64,000 nucleotides of DNA from Xenophilus aerolatus (GCA_029968055.1 JASCNX010000002.1:496001-560000), one strand, 5' to 3'. Counted from the first letter of the stretch, positions 34,376-43,858 are shown. A program made the numbers and translations. Notes: a model not told the origin generated them from the letters alone.

Positions 34376-35350
34376 ATGCACCCCTCCAAGAGAGCGCTCA
34401 TCGCCGCCGCTGCCTGCGGCCTCGTCGCCGCCCTGCCGTTCGCGGCCGCGGCGCAGACCGCCTGGCCCACCAAGCCGATCCGCCTGGTGGTCGGCTTCCC
34501 CGGCGGCTCGACGCCCGACATCGCGGCGCGCACCATCGCCGAGCCGCTGGCCAAGCTGCTGGGCCAGCCCGTGGTGGTGGACAACAAGCCGGGCGCCTCC
34601 GGCAACATCGCGGCCGACACGGTGGCCAAGGCCACCGACGATCACACGCTGGGCATGGTCATCAACGGCAACCTCACCTCGTCGAAGATGCTGTACCCCA
34701 CGCTGCCCTACGACCCGGCCAAGGACTTCAGCTACCTCTCGCTCATCGCCACCGCGCCGCTGGTGCTGATCGCGACCAACGACCTGCCCGCCGGCAAGGC
34801 GTTTCTCGACGCGGCCAAGGCCTCGGGCGACAAGTGGAACTACGGCTCCGTCGGCGTGGGCTCGGTCGGCCACCTGGGCATGGAGCTCATCAAGAGCCGG
34901 CTGCCCGGCCTGCAGGCCCAGCACGTGCCCTACGCCGGCAACCCGCAGGTGGTGACGGCCATGGTCGGCGGCCAGATCCAGATGGCGCTGGTGCCGCCGG
35001 GCATCGCCATCCCGCAGGTCAAGTCCGGCAAGGTCAAGGCCATCGGCCTGACCAGCGGCCGCAGCACGCTCGCCCCCGACTACGTGCCGCTGGCCGACCT
35101 GGGCGTGAAGGACGCCAACCTCGAGGTGTGGACTGCCCTGCTCGGCCCGGCCAAGCTGTCGCCGGCCGCGCGCACCCGCATCACCGAGGCGGTGGCCCAG
35201 GTCATGAAGATGCCCGAGGTGCGCCAATCGCTGTTCGACCGCGGCTGGCAGCCGGTGGGCACCTCGCCCGAGGGCATGCGCCTGCGTGTGCAGGACGAAG
35301 CGGCCATCATGACCAAGATCATCCAGTCGCGCGGCATCAAAATCCAATGA
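34376..35350 (+). CDS. Bug-family periplasmic receptor
   Basis: A 324-residue receptor with signal peptide (KRALIAAAACGLVAALPFAA) ending AAAQ, then KPIRLVVGFPGGSTPDIAAR and DNKPGASGNIAADTVAKATD. The stop overlaps the ATG of an FAD-dependent oxidoreductase (ATGA), so the two are translationally coupled and the receptor's ligand is probably related to that enzyme's substrate. It is a second receptor within 1 kb, separated from the first by a terminator. Confidence 0.9.
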   Translation: MHPSKRALIAAAACGLVAALPFAAAAQTAWPTKPIRLVVGFPGGSTPDIAARTIAEPLAKLLGQPVVVDNKPGASGNIAADTVAKATDDHTLGMVINGNLTSSKMLYPTLPYDPAKDFSYLSLIATAPLVLIATNDLPAGKAFLDAAKASGDKWNYGSVGVGSVGHLGMELIKSRLPGLQAQHVPYAGNPQVVTAMVGGQIQMALVPPGIAIPQVKSGKVKAIGLTSGRSTLAPDYVPLADLGVKDANLEVWTALLGPAKLSPAARTRITEAVAQVMKMPEVRQSLFDRGWQPVGTSPEGMRLRVQDEAAIMTKIIQSRGIKIQ

Positions 35351-36693
35351 GCGCCGTTCTTCAGGAACCGGCACGCGAATTGCCGGTGTTCGGCGCCTGG
35401 GACGTCGTCGTCGTGGGCGGCGGGCCGGCCGGCATCGCGGCCGCAGTCGGCGCGGCGAAGCACGGCGCGCGCACGCTGCTGGTCGAGCGCTACGGCTTCC
35501 TCGGCGGCATGGGCACGGCGGGAGGCGTCACCAACTTCGCGGGCCTGTACGGCAGGCGGCGCGGCGAGATGCAGCAGCTGGTGCACGGCGTGGCCGACGA
35601 GCTGCTCGCGCGCATCGATGCGCTCGGCGGCCTCAACAAACCGCAGGACGGCATGGGCGGGCGCATCCGCGTGCGCTCGTACGACACCTCGGTCTACAAG
35701 ATCGCGGCCGACCAGCTCATGGCGGCCGCGGGGGTCGAGCTGCTCTTCCACGCCTGGGCGGCGGCGGTGCTGATGGACGGCGCGCGCGTGCAGGCCCTGG
35801 TGGTCGAGACCAAGTCCGGCCGCCAGGCGATCCGCGCCAACGCCGTGATCGACGCCAGCGGCGATGCCGACGTGGCGGCCTTCGCCGGCGTGCCCTTCAC
35901 GGTGGGCGACGGGCACGGCAGCGGCCTGTTTCCCACCACCATGTTCCGCATCGGCCAGGTCGATGCACAGCCGGCGCTCGCGTCGGTGGGCGAGTTCAAG
36001 GCCATCAACGAACGCATGGCCGAGGTCGAGGCCGCCAAGCCGGGCGTCTACCGCTTTCCGCGCGAGGGCGCGATCCTGCGGCCGAACATCGACCCGCGCG
36101 AGTGGCGCGCCAACGTCACGCAGATCCGCAATGCGCAGGGCAAGGCGATGAACGGCGTCGACGCGCGCGAACTGAGCGAAGGCGAGCTCGAGGGCCGGCG
36201 CCAGATCGCCGAGTACTTCCGCTTTCTGAAGGCCGAGGTGCCGGGCTTCGCGCAGTCGGCCATCGTCGAGATCGCGCCCCAGGTGGGCCTGCGCGAGACG
36301 CGCCGCATCGAGGGGGCCTACGCCCTGGCCGGCGATGACATCCTGTCGAGCGCGAAGTTCGACGACGTCATCGGCCTCAATGCCTGGCCGATGGAGATGC
36401 ACGCCGACGGCCGCATCGAATGGGCCTTCCCGCGCGATGCCGGCAACGCCTACAACCACCTGCCCTGGCGCATGCTGGTGCCCCAGGCGGTCGACAACCT
36501 GCTGGTGGCCGGGCGCTGCGCATCGATGACGCACGAGGGCCAGTCGGCGGCGCGCGCGAGCGGCGGCTGCTTCGTGATGGGCCAGGCCGCGGGCACGGCA
36601 GCCGCATCGCTGGGCAGCGGCCGCTTCGCCGACGTCGACGTGTCCGCGCTGCAGGCCAGGCTGCGGGCCGACGGCGCCGACCTGGACGGCTGA
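35347..36693 (+). CDS. FAD-dependent oxidoreductase (FAD_oxidored family)
   Basis: The 448-residue flavoprotein has an N-terminal FAD motif VVVVGGGPAGIAAAVGAAKH and the typical ERYGFLGGMGTAGGVTN segment of the FAD_oxidored (pfam12831) group, plus a C-terminal FAD-binding end DNLLVAGRCASMTHEGQSAA. Family members are poorly characterised oxidoreductases, often linked to sugar or organic-acid use. It has no signal peptide and is coupled to the preceding Bug gene by a 4-base overlap. A VOC protein gene follows after 27 nt. Confidence 0.87.
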   Translation: MSAVLQEPARELPVFGAWDVVVVGGGPAGIAAAVGAAKHGARTLLVERYGFLGGMGTAGGVTNFAGLYGRRRGEMQQLVHGVADELLARIDALGGLNKPQDGMGGRIRVRSYDTSVYKIAADQLMAAAGVELLFHAWAAAVLMDGARVQALVVETKSGRQAIRANAVIDASGDADVAAFAGVPFTVGDGHGSGLFPTTMFRIGQVDAQPALASVGEFKAINERMAEVEAAKPGVYRFPREGAILRPNIDPREWRANVTQIRNAQGKAMNGVDARELSEGELEGRRQIAEYFRFLKAEVPGFAQSAIVEIAPQVGLRETRRIEGAYALAGDDILSSAKFDDVIGLNAWPMEMHADGRIEWAFPRDAGNAYNHLPWRMLVPQAVDNLLVAGRCASMTHEGQSAARASGGCFVMGQAAGTAAASLGSGRFADVDVSALQARLRADGADLDG

Positions 36694-36720
36694 ATCCCGA
36701 GTCCGGAGGAAGCTCGCGCC

Positions 36721-37149
36721 ATGCTGCTGTCCCATGTCTTCATCGGCGTCGCCGACTTCGATCGCGCCTTCGCCTTCTACGAACCGCTGATGGCGCGGCT
36801 GGGCCATCGGCTGCGCTTCGTCGAGCGTGCCGGCGAGAGTCCGCCGCTGGTGCAGCACTGGTGCGGCTGGCAGGCCACCGACGCCGACCGGCCGCTGCTG
36901 CTGGTGGGCACGGCCTTCGACGGCCAGCCCGCGACGCCGGGCCACGGCCAGATGGTGGCGCTGCTCGCGCCCGACCGTGCCACCGTCGATGCGGTGCATG
37001 CCCTGGCCCTGTCGCTCGGCGGCCGCTGCGACGGGCCGCCGGGCCCGCGTCCGCACTACCACGCCCACTACTACGGCGCCTATGTGCGCGACCCCGACGG
37101 CAACAAGCTGTGCGTGTGCTGCCACGCGGCCGAGGGCGCGGCCGCCTGA
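36721..37149 (+). CDS. VOC (glyoxalase/dioxygenase superfamily) protein
   Basis: The 142-residue protein has the paired beta-alpha-beta-beta-beta units of the vicinal-oxygen-chelate superfamily: MLLSHVFIGVADFDRAFAFY at the start and YVRDPDGNKLCVCCH at the end. A plausible metal set is His5 and the late Glu/His region; the last block ends in CVCCH, which is unusual for the family. Glyoxalase-like isomerase or ring-cleaving activity cannot be decided. A GGAGG ribosome site precedes it and it ends the operon. Confidence 0.85.
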   Translation: MLLSHVFIGVADFDRAFAFYEPLMARLGHRLRFVERAGESPPLVQHWCGWQATDADRPLLLVGTAFDGQPATPGHGQMVALLAPDRATVDAVHALALSLGGRCDGPPGPRPHYHAHYYGAYVRDPDGNKLCVCCHAAEGAAA

Positions 37150-37162
37150 ATGCCCGGCCGCC

Positions 37163-38083
37163 TCAGCGCGTGCCCGGCTCGTTCGGGTTGTGGATGATCC
37201 AGATCAGGTAGCCGTTGCTGAAGTCGCCCATGCTGCCGCCGGCGAAGATCAGCCGGCCCTGGCCCTTGTAGACCATCTCGAAGCGGTGGCGGTCGCCGCC
37301 GAAGTAGAACGGAATCCAGGCCTTGCCCGTCATGTAGGCGCCCTGGTCGGTCGGCGGGCCGATCTGGCTCGTCACCTGGAAGGCCGACATGCCGATCTGC
37401 AACTGGCCGAACTTGCTGCCCGGGCCGGGGTTGCCGGTGATCTCGCCCTCGTAGTCGTTCAGGCCCTTCACCGTGCGGCCGCTGCCGGCCTCGACCTTGG
37501 ACGAGTCGACCACGTTGCCGCGTGCGTCCAGGCCGGGCTTGCCGGCACCGACCGTGCCGGCGCCGGCGGCCGCAGCGGCGGGTGCGGCAGGTGCTGAGGC
37601 GGCCGCGGGCGCCGCGGCTGCGGCTGCCGCGGGCGGCGCCGCGGTGGCGCAGCGGGCCAGGTCCACCGTTTTCTGCTTGCCCGCGACCCGGACGGCGCGC
37701 ACCTCGGCCGTCACCGGGCCGCCGCGGAAGTTGGGGGCGGTGACCAGGCAGCGGAAGCCCACCTCGTCGCCCTGGCTCGCCACCCAACTGCCGGCCGGCG
37801 CGTTGCGTGCGGCCGGCCGCTGCAGGTCGAGCTGGAAGCTCTTGCCCACCAGCGCCTGGCGTGCGCTGGCGACGTTGCCGCCGTCGAAGGCGGCCGCGAT
37901 GTCGGCATAGCCGGGCGGCGGGGGCGGTGGCGGCGGGGCCGGCGGTGCGCTGGGCGCGGCCGCGGCGGCCTTGGGCGTGCCGGCGTCGGCCGCGGTGCTG
38001 CCCGACTTGGAGGCGCAGCCGGCCAGGAACAGGGCGCCGGCGGCGGCCAGCGCGAGGGCGGTCAGGGGAGAAGGGGTGGTCAT
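37163..38083 (-). CDS. Lipoprotein with Pro/Ala-rich linker and BamE-like C-terminal domain
   Basis: The 306-residue protein has lipobox LAGC (C23) and then long low-complexity stretches, including ten consecutive prolines (about residues 48-57) and a 60-residue Ala-rich segment. Two ordered parts remain: a middle domain (GYADIAAAFDGGNV to VDLARCATA) and a C-terminal domain GQLQIGMSAFQVTSQIGPPT and MVYKGQGRLIFAG that resembles the BamE/SmpA fold of outer-membrane proteins. A role in the envelope is likely, but the function is unknown. Translation from earlier codons is unlikely because the signal peptide begins at MTTPSPLTALAL. Divergent from tesB. Confidence 0.8.
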   Translation of the reverse strand: MTTPSPLTALALAAAGALFLAGCASKSGSTAADAGTPKAAAAAPSAPPAPPPPPPPPGYADIAAAFDGGNVASARQALVGKSFQLDLQRPAARNAPAGSWVASQGDEVGFRCLVTAPNFRGGPVTAEVRAVRVAGKQKTVDLARCATAAPPAAAAAAAPAAASAPAAPAAAAAGAGTVGAGKPGLDARGNVVDSSKVEAGSGRTVKGLNDYEGEITGNPGPGSKFGQLQIGMSAFQVTSQIGPPTDQGAYMTGKAWIPFYFGGDRHRFEMVYKGQGRLIFAGGSMGDFSNGYLIWIIHNPNEPGTR

Positions 38084-38208
38084 GGCGCGTGGAGCGGTTG
38101 GAGGTTGGAACGGCAGCGCCACGGCCGCTGGCCCTGGCCGCGGAATTGTGTCCCAAGCGTGCCGGCCCCCGATCGCGTGCGACAGGCATCGGGCCTGGGC
38201 TTTGCTAT

Positions 38209-38230
38209 GGTTCAGGGTTATCCCTGAACC
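38209..38230. promoter_or_regulatory. Inverted repeat upstream of tesB
   Basis: GGTTCAGGG (38209-38217) and CCCTGAACC (38222-38230) form a 9-bp perfect dyad around TTAT, ending 12 nt before the tesB ATG. A TATGGT hexamer at 38206-38211 could be the -10, which would place the dyad over the transcription start as an operator or as a 5' hairpin that limits translation. Confidence 0.5.
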
Positions 38231-38242
38231 GCCGCGCGCCCG

Positions 38243-39127
38243 ATGACCGATTCCCCCACCACCGCCTGCCTCGTCGACGACCTCGTGGCGCTCATGCGCC
38301 TGGAGCCCGTCGGCGAGGACCGCTTCCGCGCGCAGAGCGAGGACATCGGCACGCCCGCCGTCTTCGGCGGCCAGGTGCTCGGCCAGGCGCTGATGGCGGC
38401 CAGCCTCACGGTCGAGGCCACGCGGCCCGTGCACTCGATGCACGCCTACTTCCTGCTGCCCGGCGAGCACGCGCCCATCGACTACAGCGTGGACCGCGTG
38501 CGCGACGGCCGCAGCTTCACCACGCGGCATGTGCTGGCGCGCCAGGAGGGCCGCATCATCTTCGAGATGGCGGCGTCCTTCCAGACCGTGGATCGGGGCG
38601 TGGAGCATCAGTTGCCGATGCCTGCGGTGGACGGCCCCGACGGCCTGCCGAGCGAGCTGGAGCAGCGCCTGTCCATCGGCGCACGCATGCCCGAGCGCTG
38701 GCGCATCAAGGCCACCGCACCGCACGGCATCGAGTACCGCCGCGTCGAGCAGGACGACCCGCTCGCCCCCGCGCCGCGCGAGGGCGGCAGCGCCCTCTGG
38801 ATGCGCGCCGTGGCCCCGCTGCCCGACGACCCGATGGTGCACCGTGCGCTGCTGGCCTACGCCTCCGACCACGGCCTGCTGCGTGCCGCGCTGGTGCCGC
38901 ACGGCCTGAGCTTCCTGGCCGGCGACGTGCGCGCGGCCAGCCTCGACCATGCCATGTGGTTCCACCGCGACTTCCGCTTCGACGACTGGCTGCTCTACGT
39001 CGTCGACTCGCCCAGCGCCGGCGGCGCACGCGGCCTGTGCCGCGGCAGCGTGTTCGCGCGCGACGGCCGGCTGGTCGCCTCCACCGCGCAGGAAGGCATG
39101 CTGCGCGTGGTCGATCGCAAGGGCTGA
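38243..39127 (+). CDS. tesB: Acyl-CoA thioesterase II
   Basis: The 294-residue double-hotdog thioesterase hydrolyses medium and long acyl-CoA. The family block TPAVFGGQVLGQALMAA, the catalytic-triad region HSMHAYFLLPGEH and the C-terminal SLDHAMWFHRDFRFDDWLLY are all intact, as is the length. It is monocistronic and divergent from a lipoprotein gene; an inverted repeat just before the start may control it. No convincing ribosome-binding sequence is present. Confidence 0.93.
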   Translation: MTDSPTTACLVDDLVALMRLEPVGEDRFRAQSEDIGTPAVFGGQVLGQALMAASLTVEATRPVHSMHAYFLLPGEHAPIDYSVDRVRDGRSFTTRHVLARQEGRIIFEMAASFQTVDRGVEHQLPMPAVDGPDGLPSELEQRLSIGARMPERWRIKATAPHGIEYRRVEQDDPLAPAPREGGSALWMRAVAPLPDDPMVHRALLAYASDHGLLRAALVPHGLSFLAGDVRAASLDHAMWFHRDFRFDDWLLYVVDSPSAGGARGLCRGSVFARDGRLVASTAQEGMLRVVDRKG

Positions 39128-39170
39128 CGCCGGCCGTCCGAAGCTCCGGGTTCTCCCTGAAGCGTGGGCC

Positions 39171-39203
39171 GCATCGCGCGGCGCGATGCATGTCCATGCA
39201 TCG
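39171..39203. promoter_or_regulatory. Two overlapping palindromes upstream of the LIV-type receptor gene
   Basis: GCATCGCGC-G-GCGCGATGC (39171-39189) and CGATGCATG-TC-CATGCATCG (39184-39203) are each perfect, and they share CGATGC. Only one can form at a time in a single strand. They lie about 125 nt before the start at 39328 and could be a compound operator or alternative hairpins in a leader. The leader between tesB and the receptor shows no gene. Confidence 0.55.
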
Positions 39204-39327
39204 AATGAATGGCCTGCGGGCGTTGCAGTCGCGCAGTTGACTCCGCGCCGCCCGACGCGGGTGATGTACTGCGCCGCGACGCACCGGTGCAGGTGCGTCG
39301 CCCACAACGATTCAGGAGACATCACTC

Positions 39328-40560
39328 ATGTTCAAGCGTGTACGGCGCGGCGCCCTGGCGGCCGCGTTCCTCGGTGCCTTCGCCGCGCTGCCGGCCCTGG
39401 CGCAGATCAAGGTGGCCTACATCGACCCGCTCTCGGGCCCCTTCGCCAACGTGGGCGAGCAGCAGCTGCAGCACTTCCTGCTCGCGGCCGAGCAGATCAA
39501 CGCCAAGGGCGGCGTGCTGGGCCAGAAGATCGAGGTCCTGCCCTTCGACGGCAAGTCCAGCGCCAACGAGAGCGCCAGCGCGCTGCGTGCCGCCTACGAC
39601 AAGGGCGCGCGCTATGTGTTCCAGGGCAACGGCTCGAACGTCACGGCCGCGCTGGTCGATGCGGTGCAGAAGATGGTCGCGCGCGGCGAGGAGCCGATGC
39701 TGGTCATGAACTACTCGGCCTTCGACCCCGACATGACCGGCCCCAAGTGCACCTTCTGGCACTTCCGCTTCATCCAGAACATCGACATGAGCATGAACGC
39801 GATCACCTCGGCGATCGCGGCCCGCCCCGAGATCAAGAAGGTCCACCAGGTCCACCAGGACTACGTGGCCGGCTACCAGGCGCAGAAGGCCTTCAAGGAG
39901 ATGCTGCCGAAGAAGCGCGCCGACCTGCAGCTGGTGGGCGACGACCTGGTGCCGCTGGGCAAGGTCAAGGACTTCGCGCCCTACGCGGCCAAGATCAAGG
40001 CCTCGGGCGCCGACACGGTGCTCACCAGCAACTGGGGCAACGACCTCACGCTGCTCATCAAGGCCATCAAGGAAGCGGGCCTGAAGGTCAACATCTACAC
40101 GCTGTACGCCAACACCATCGGCGTGCCCACCGTGCTGCAGGACAGCGGCATCGGCACTGTGTTCAGCCTGTCCGAATGGCATGCCAACGTCGAGAACAAC
40201 GGTGCCGAGGCCTTCGCCAACGAGTACAAGAAGAAGTTCAAGAACGACTTCCTGCTGCTGCGCGCCAAGAACGCGCTGGACATGCTGGCCGAGGCCATGA
40301 AGCAGGCCAACTCCACCAAGGCCATCGACGTCGGCCGCAAGCTGGAGAACATGCGCTACAAGACCGACATCGGCGAAGTGTGGATGCGCCCCGACGACCA
40401 CCAGCTGCAGCAGGACCTGTTCGTGCAGACCTTCGCCAAGGTGGGCGACAAGGGCGTGAAGTACGACCTGGAGAACACCGGCGTCGGCGTCTACACGGCC
40501 AGGAAGATCACGGCGCAGGAGGCGATGCTGCCGAACACCTGCGAGATGAAGCGACCCTGA
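39328..40560 (+). CDS. LIV-type ABC transporter substrate-binding protein (solitary)
   Basis: The 410-residue secreted protein has signal peptide MFKRVRRGALAAAFLGAFAA (cleavage near LAQ) and the periplasmic-binding type I (Leu/Ile/Val) fold: IKVAYIDPLSGPFANVGEQQ, then AEQINAKGGVLG and YDKGARYVFQGNGSN. Such receptors in Burkholderiales often bind aromatic or other organic acids. No permease or ATPase gene is next to it on this strand; a complete LIV-type transporter with its own binding protein lies on the other strand 1.8 kb away. It may use that transporter or one elsewhere. Confidence 0.9.
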   Translation: MFKRVRRGALAAAFLGAFAALPALAQIKVAYIDPLSGPFANVGEQQLQHFLLAAEQINAKGGVLGQKIEVLPFDGKSSANESASALRAAYDKGARYVFQGNGSNVTAALVDAVQKMVARGEEPMLVMNYSAFDPDMTGPKCTFWHFRFIQNIDMSMNAITSAIAARPEIKKVHQVHQDYVAGYQAQKAFKEMLPKKRADLQLVGDDLVPLGKVKDFAPYAAKIKASGADTVLTSNWGNDLTLLIKAIKEAGLKVNIYTLYANTIGVPTVLQDSGIGTVFSLSEWHANVENNGAEAFANEYKKKFKNDFLLLRAKNALDMLAEAMKQANSTKAIDVGRKLENMRYKTDIGEVWMRPDDHQLQQDLFVQTFAKVGDKGVKYDLENTGVGVYTARKITAQEAMLPNTCEMKRP

Positions 40561-40563
40561 GTC

Positions 40564-40635
40564 GCCGAACTGCCGAACTGCCGAACTGCCGAACTGCCGA
40601 ACTGCCGAACTGCCGAACTGCCGAACGGCCGAACG
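40564..40635. repeat. Octamer tandem repeat, nine units
   Basis: Seven exact copies of GCCGAACT are followed by two of GCCGAACG in the gap between convergent genes. An 8-bp unit is prone to slippage, so copy number probably varies between strains. It is outside any gene. Confidence 0.95.
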
Positions 40636-40660
40636 GCCGGGCTGCACGCGAGCCCGGCCG
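40634..40660. terminator. Hairpin between convergent genes
   Basis: CGGCCGGGCT (40634-40643) and AGCCCGGCCG (40651-40660) form a 10-bp stem with a 7-nt loop, directly after the octamer array and 5 bp before the stop of the convergent lipoprotein gene. There is no clear T-run, so termination may be partial. Confidence 0.6.
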
Positions 40661-40664
40661 ATGG

Positions 40665-42278
40665 TCAACGCTTCGCCTGCTGAAAGCCCGATGGGCGAGG
40701 GAAGGTTGTCGTCCAGGTCTTCCCCATGTCCGTCGACGAAAAGACCGCAAAACCGCCTTGCGCGACGATCTCTTTGTCGTCGGCGTAAATGATGCGTGCC
40801 GCCAGGTCTCTGGTCGTGAAAGCCTTGCCAATGGGGGTCCATGTCTTGCCAGCATCGGTTGTCCGGGTGACCTGATTGCTCACAGTGTTGAACCCCGGCG
40901 TTGGACTGATCGCGTAAGCGACACTCGAATCCGCCCAGTGGACGCCGTGTGGCAAGACCAGGTCGGTGTTCTTCCAACTCTTTCCGGCGTCGGTCGAGAG
41001 CGTGAAGTAGTTGGTGAGGCCATTCATGCGGTTGACCTGGATCTGTCCATTCGGCAATGCCTGCCAACCCGAAACCCAGAAGTTCTCCCGCGTCGTGCTC
41101 ACTGTCAGCGAGCTCTTGTCGATGCGCGTCAGTACGACTTCGCGCCGAAACCCTGGGACATTCCTGGCGATCAGAACGGCCTCGGGATGATCGAGAAGCA
41201 CGGCGGGAAGCTTCGCTTCATCGGCATCCTTCAAGTTGACGTCAAGTACCTTCGGTGCTGCGGTGCCAGGAACCAGTTCAGGCGTCACTAGGGCGCGCAG
41301 GCCTTTCGATCGATCGCTCAGGAGAAAAAGTACCTCGCCATTGGGGAGCTTCTGAACGGAGGCGACTTGTCCACGCTCGCCGGGGATAGCGTGAAGGCGC
41401 CAATTCCCCTCGGGCTGCCTTGTTGCATAGCGGCCAAATTCAGAACCGGCAATCCAGGTCCCGTCCGTCCATCGGGTAGCGAAAGTGACCCGTATCAACT
41501 CGCTTAGCGCAGATTCCCGCCACTGGGACGGACCTGTGCGTTCGAATACCTCACCGAGGTGCGAGCCGACAACCAAATGTCCGTTGCCTGCGGCATCGGA
41601 TGGTGCAGAAATCATCGCCACCAGCGCGCGCGCTTGGTCGACGGGTTCCGCCGGTTCGCCTGGTTCTTGGCGTTGCCAACCACCGCCCGGGGGTGGGAGT
41701 GCAGCACGGGCGCTGTCATCCTGCAGTGCGCGAAGGCTCTCGGCCCGGCCTCGGGCGCCGTCCAACAGCACCAGCTGCGCCGGCTCCTTGTCGGCCGACG
41801 GGGCAAAGACGATGGTGCCCAGATTCGCCAGCCGACCCTTCTCGATCCTGAGCCGGGGCATCTTCCGGTCCAACGAGGCGTGATCGCTCATGATGAGCGC
41901 CATGAGCAGGCCTGGACCGGGGCCAATACTTCCGGCATTGGCGAACTCGTACTCTCCGGGAGGCAGCCTCCCGAAATGCAATGACTCCGTCACGACCGTG
42001 CCGTCCCCGGCGAAGCCAAGGCTCATTGGCGTCACATCGGGAACTTCATGCCGGACGCCTTGAGCGGACATGAGCGCCACATGCTGCCACTTTGGATTGA
42101 GCAGGCTGATCGGTCGCGTCGATACGACCCGCACCAGAACATACCCGTCCTGGCTGTCCTTGGGTATCTCGACTTTGAGCAGGCCGTCGGGCGCGCGTGT
42201 CGCAATCGAGGTCGCGCAGCCAGTCATCAGCACGAACGCGAGCAGGCTCAGCCAGCGACTCACGGAACATACGTTCAT
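40665..42278 (-). CDS. Beta-propeller (BNR/VPS10-like) lipoprotein of lower GC
   Basis: The 537-residue protein has lipobox MTGC (C21) and several propeller-like blades, the clearest being LSTDAGKSWKNTD, RTTDAGKTWTPIG and SSTDMGKTWTTTF in the C-terminal half (Asp-box type SxDxGxxW). The N-terminal 180 residues are a separate, unrecognised domain. The ATG at 42278 has an excellent GGAGGAG ribosome site. GC is about 60 percent in the line 41461-41520 against about 70 percent next door, and codon use is less biased, so recent transfer is likely. Its function is unknown; surface binding or photosystem-assembly-like roles are known for distant relatives. Confidence 0.8.
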   Translation of the reverse strand: MNVCSVSRWLSLLAFVLMTGCATSIATRAPDGLLKVEIPKDSQDGYVLVRVVSTRPISLLNPKWQHVALMSAQGVRHEVPDVTPMSLGFAGDGTVVTESLHFGRLPPGEYEFANAGSIGPGPGLLMALIMSDHASLDRKMPRLRIEKGRLANLGTIVFAPSADKEPAQLVLLDGARGRAESLRALQDDSARAALPPPGGGWQRQEPGEPAEPVDQARALVAMISAPSDAAGNGHLVVGSHLGEVFERTGPSQWRESALSELIRVTFATRWTDGTWIAGSEFGRYATRQPEGNWRLHAIPGERGQVASVQKLPNGEVLFLLSDRSKGLRALVTPELVPGTAAPKVLDVNLKDADEAKLPAVLLDHPEAVLIARNVPGFRREVVLTRIDKSSLTVSTTRENFWVSGWQALPNGQIQVNRMNGLTNYFTLSTDAGKSWKNTDLVLPHGVHWADSSVAYAISPTPGFNTVSNQVTRTTDAGKTWTPIGKAFTTRDLAARIIYADDKEIVAQGGFAVFSSTDMGKTWTTTFPRPSGFQQAKR

Positions 42279-42374
42279 AACTCCTCCATCCTTCTTAGAT
42301 GGCAGGGAGTCTAAATGTGCGCAATATTCGCCGTGGCCCCTGCGCCGCGTGGCGGTCGAACACACCGTAAGTTT

Positions 42375-43093
<719 letters not shown>

Positions 43094-43094
<1 letters not shown>

Positions 43095-43858
43095 CAGGCG
43101 GCCTCCGCCATCGTGTCCTCGGTGCCGAGGTACACCGCCTGCACCTGCGGGTTGCCGCGGATCTCATCCACGCTGCCCGACACCAGCACCCGCCCGTAGA
43201 CCAGCACCGAGATGCGGTCGGCCAGCGCGAAGACGGCCTTCATGTCGTGTTCGATCAGCAGGATCGCCATGTCGGCCTTCAGCCGGTGGATCAGCTCGGT
43301 CATGCGTTCGGAATCTTCCGGGCCCATGCCGGCCATCGGTTCGTCGAGCAGCAGCAGCTTCGGCCGCGCGGCCAGCGCGAGCGCCACGTCGAGCTTGCGC
43401 TGCGCGCCATGCGGCAGCGTGCCGGCCGTGCGGTCGAGCTCGTGCAGCAGGCCCACGCGCTCGGCCAGCGCGTGGGCCGTGTCGGCCAGCGGCTGCTCGT
43501 GCCGGCGGTCGCGCAGCCAACGCAGGCTGCTGCCGGCATGCGCCTGCGCGGCCAGCAGCAGGTTGTCCATCACCGTCGCCTCGCGGAAGATGCTCGTGAT
43601 CTGGAAGCAGCGCGACAGCCCGGCGCGCACGCGCGCATGCATCGGCAGCGGCGTGAGGCTCACGCCGTCGAGCACGATGTGCCCCGCGTCGGCCGGGACC
43701 AGCCCCGAGATGAGGTTGACCAGCGTGGACTTGCCCGCGCCGTTGGGGCCGATCAGCGCATGCACCTCGCCCGCGTTCACGGCCAGCGACACGTGGTCGG
43801 TCGCCACCAGGGCGCCGAAGCGCTTGACCAGCCCGTCGACCTGGAAGAGGCTGCTCAT
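43094..43858 (-). CDS. livG: Branched-chain-type ABC transporter ATPase LivG
   Basis: The 254-residue ATPase has Walker A IGPNGAGKSTLVNLISGL, a signature LPHGAQRKLDVALAL (the LSGGQ serine region is altered, as is usual in LivG-like proteins of this branch), Walker B LLLLDEPMAGM and the C-terminal LivG extension. It is translationally coupled at both ends: the ATG at 43858 overlaps the livM stop and the stop overlaps the livF start. Confidence 0.92.

Noticed and set aside
40564-40635. Tandem repeat considered as CRISPR array
   Set aside because: Units are 8 bp with no spacers and no cas genes are near.
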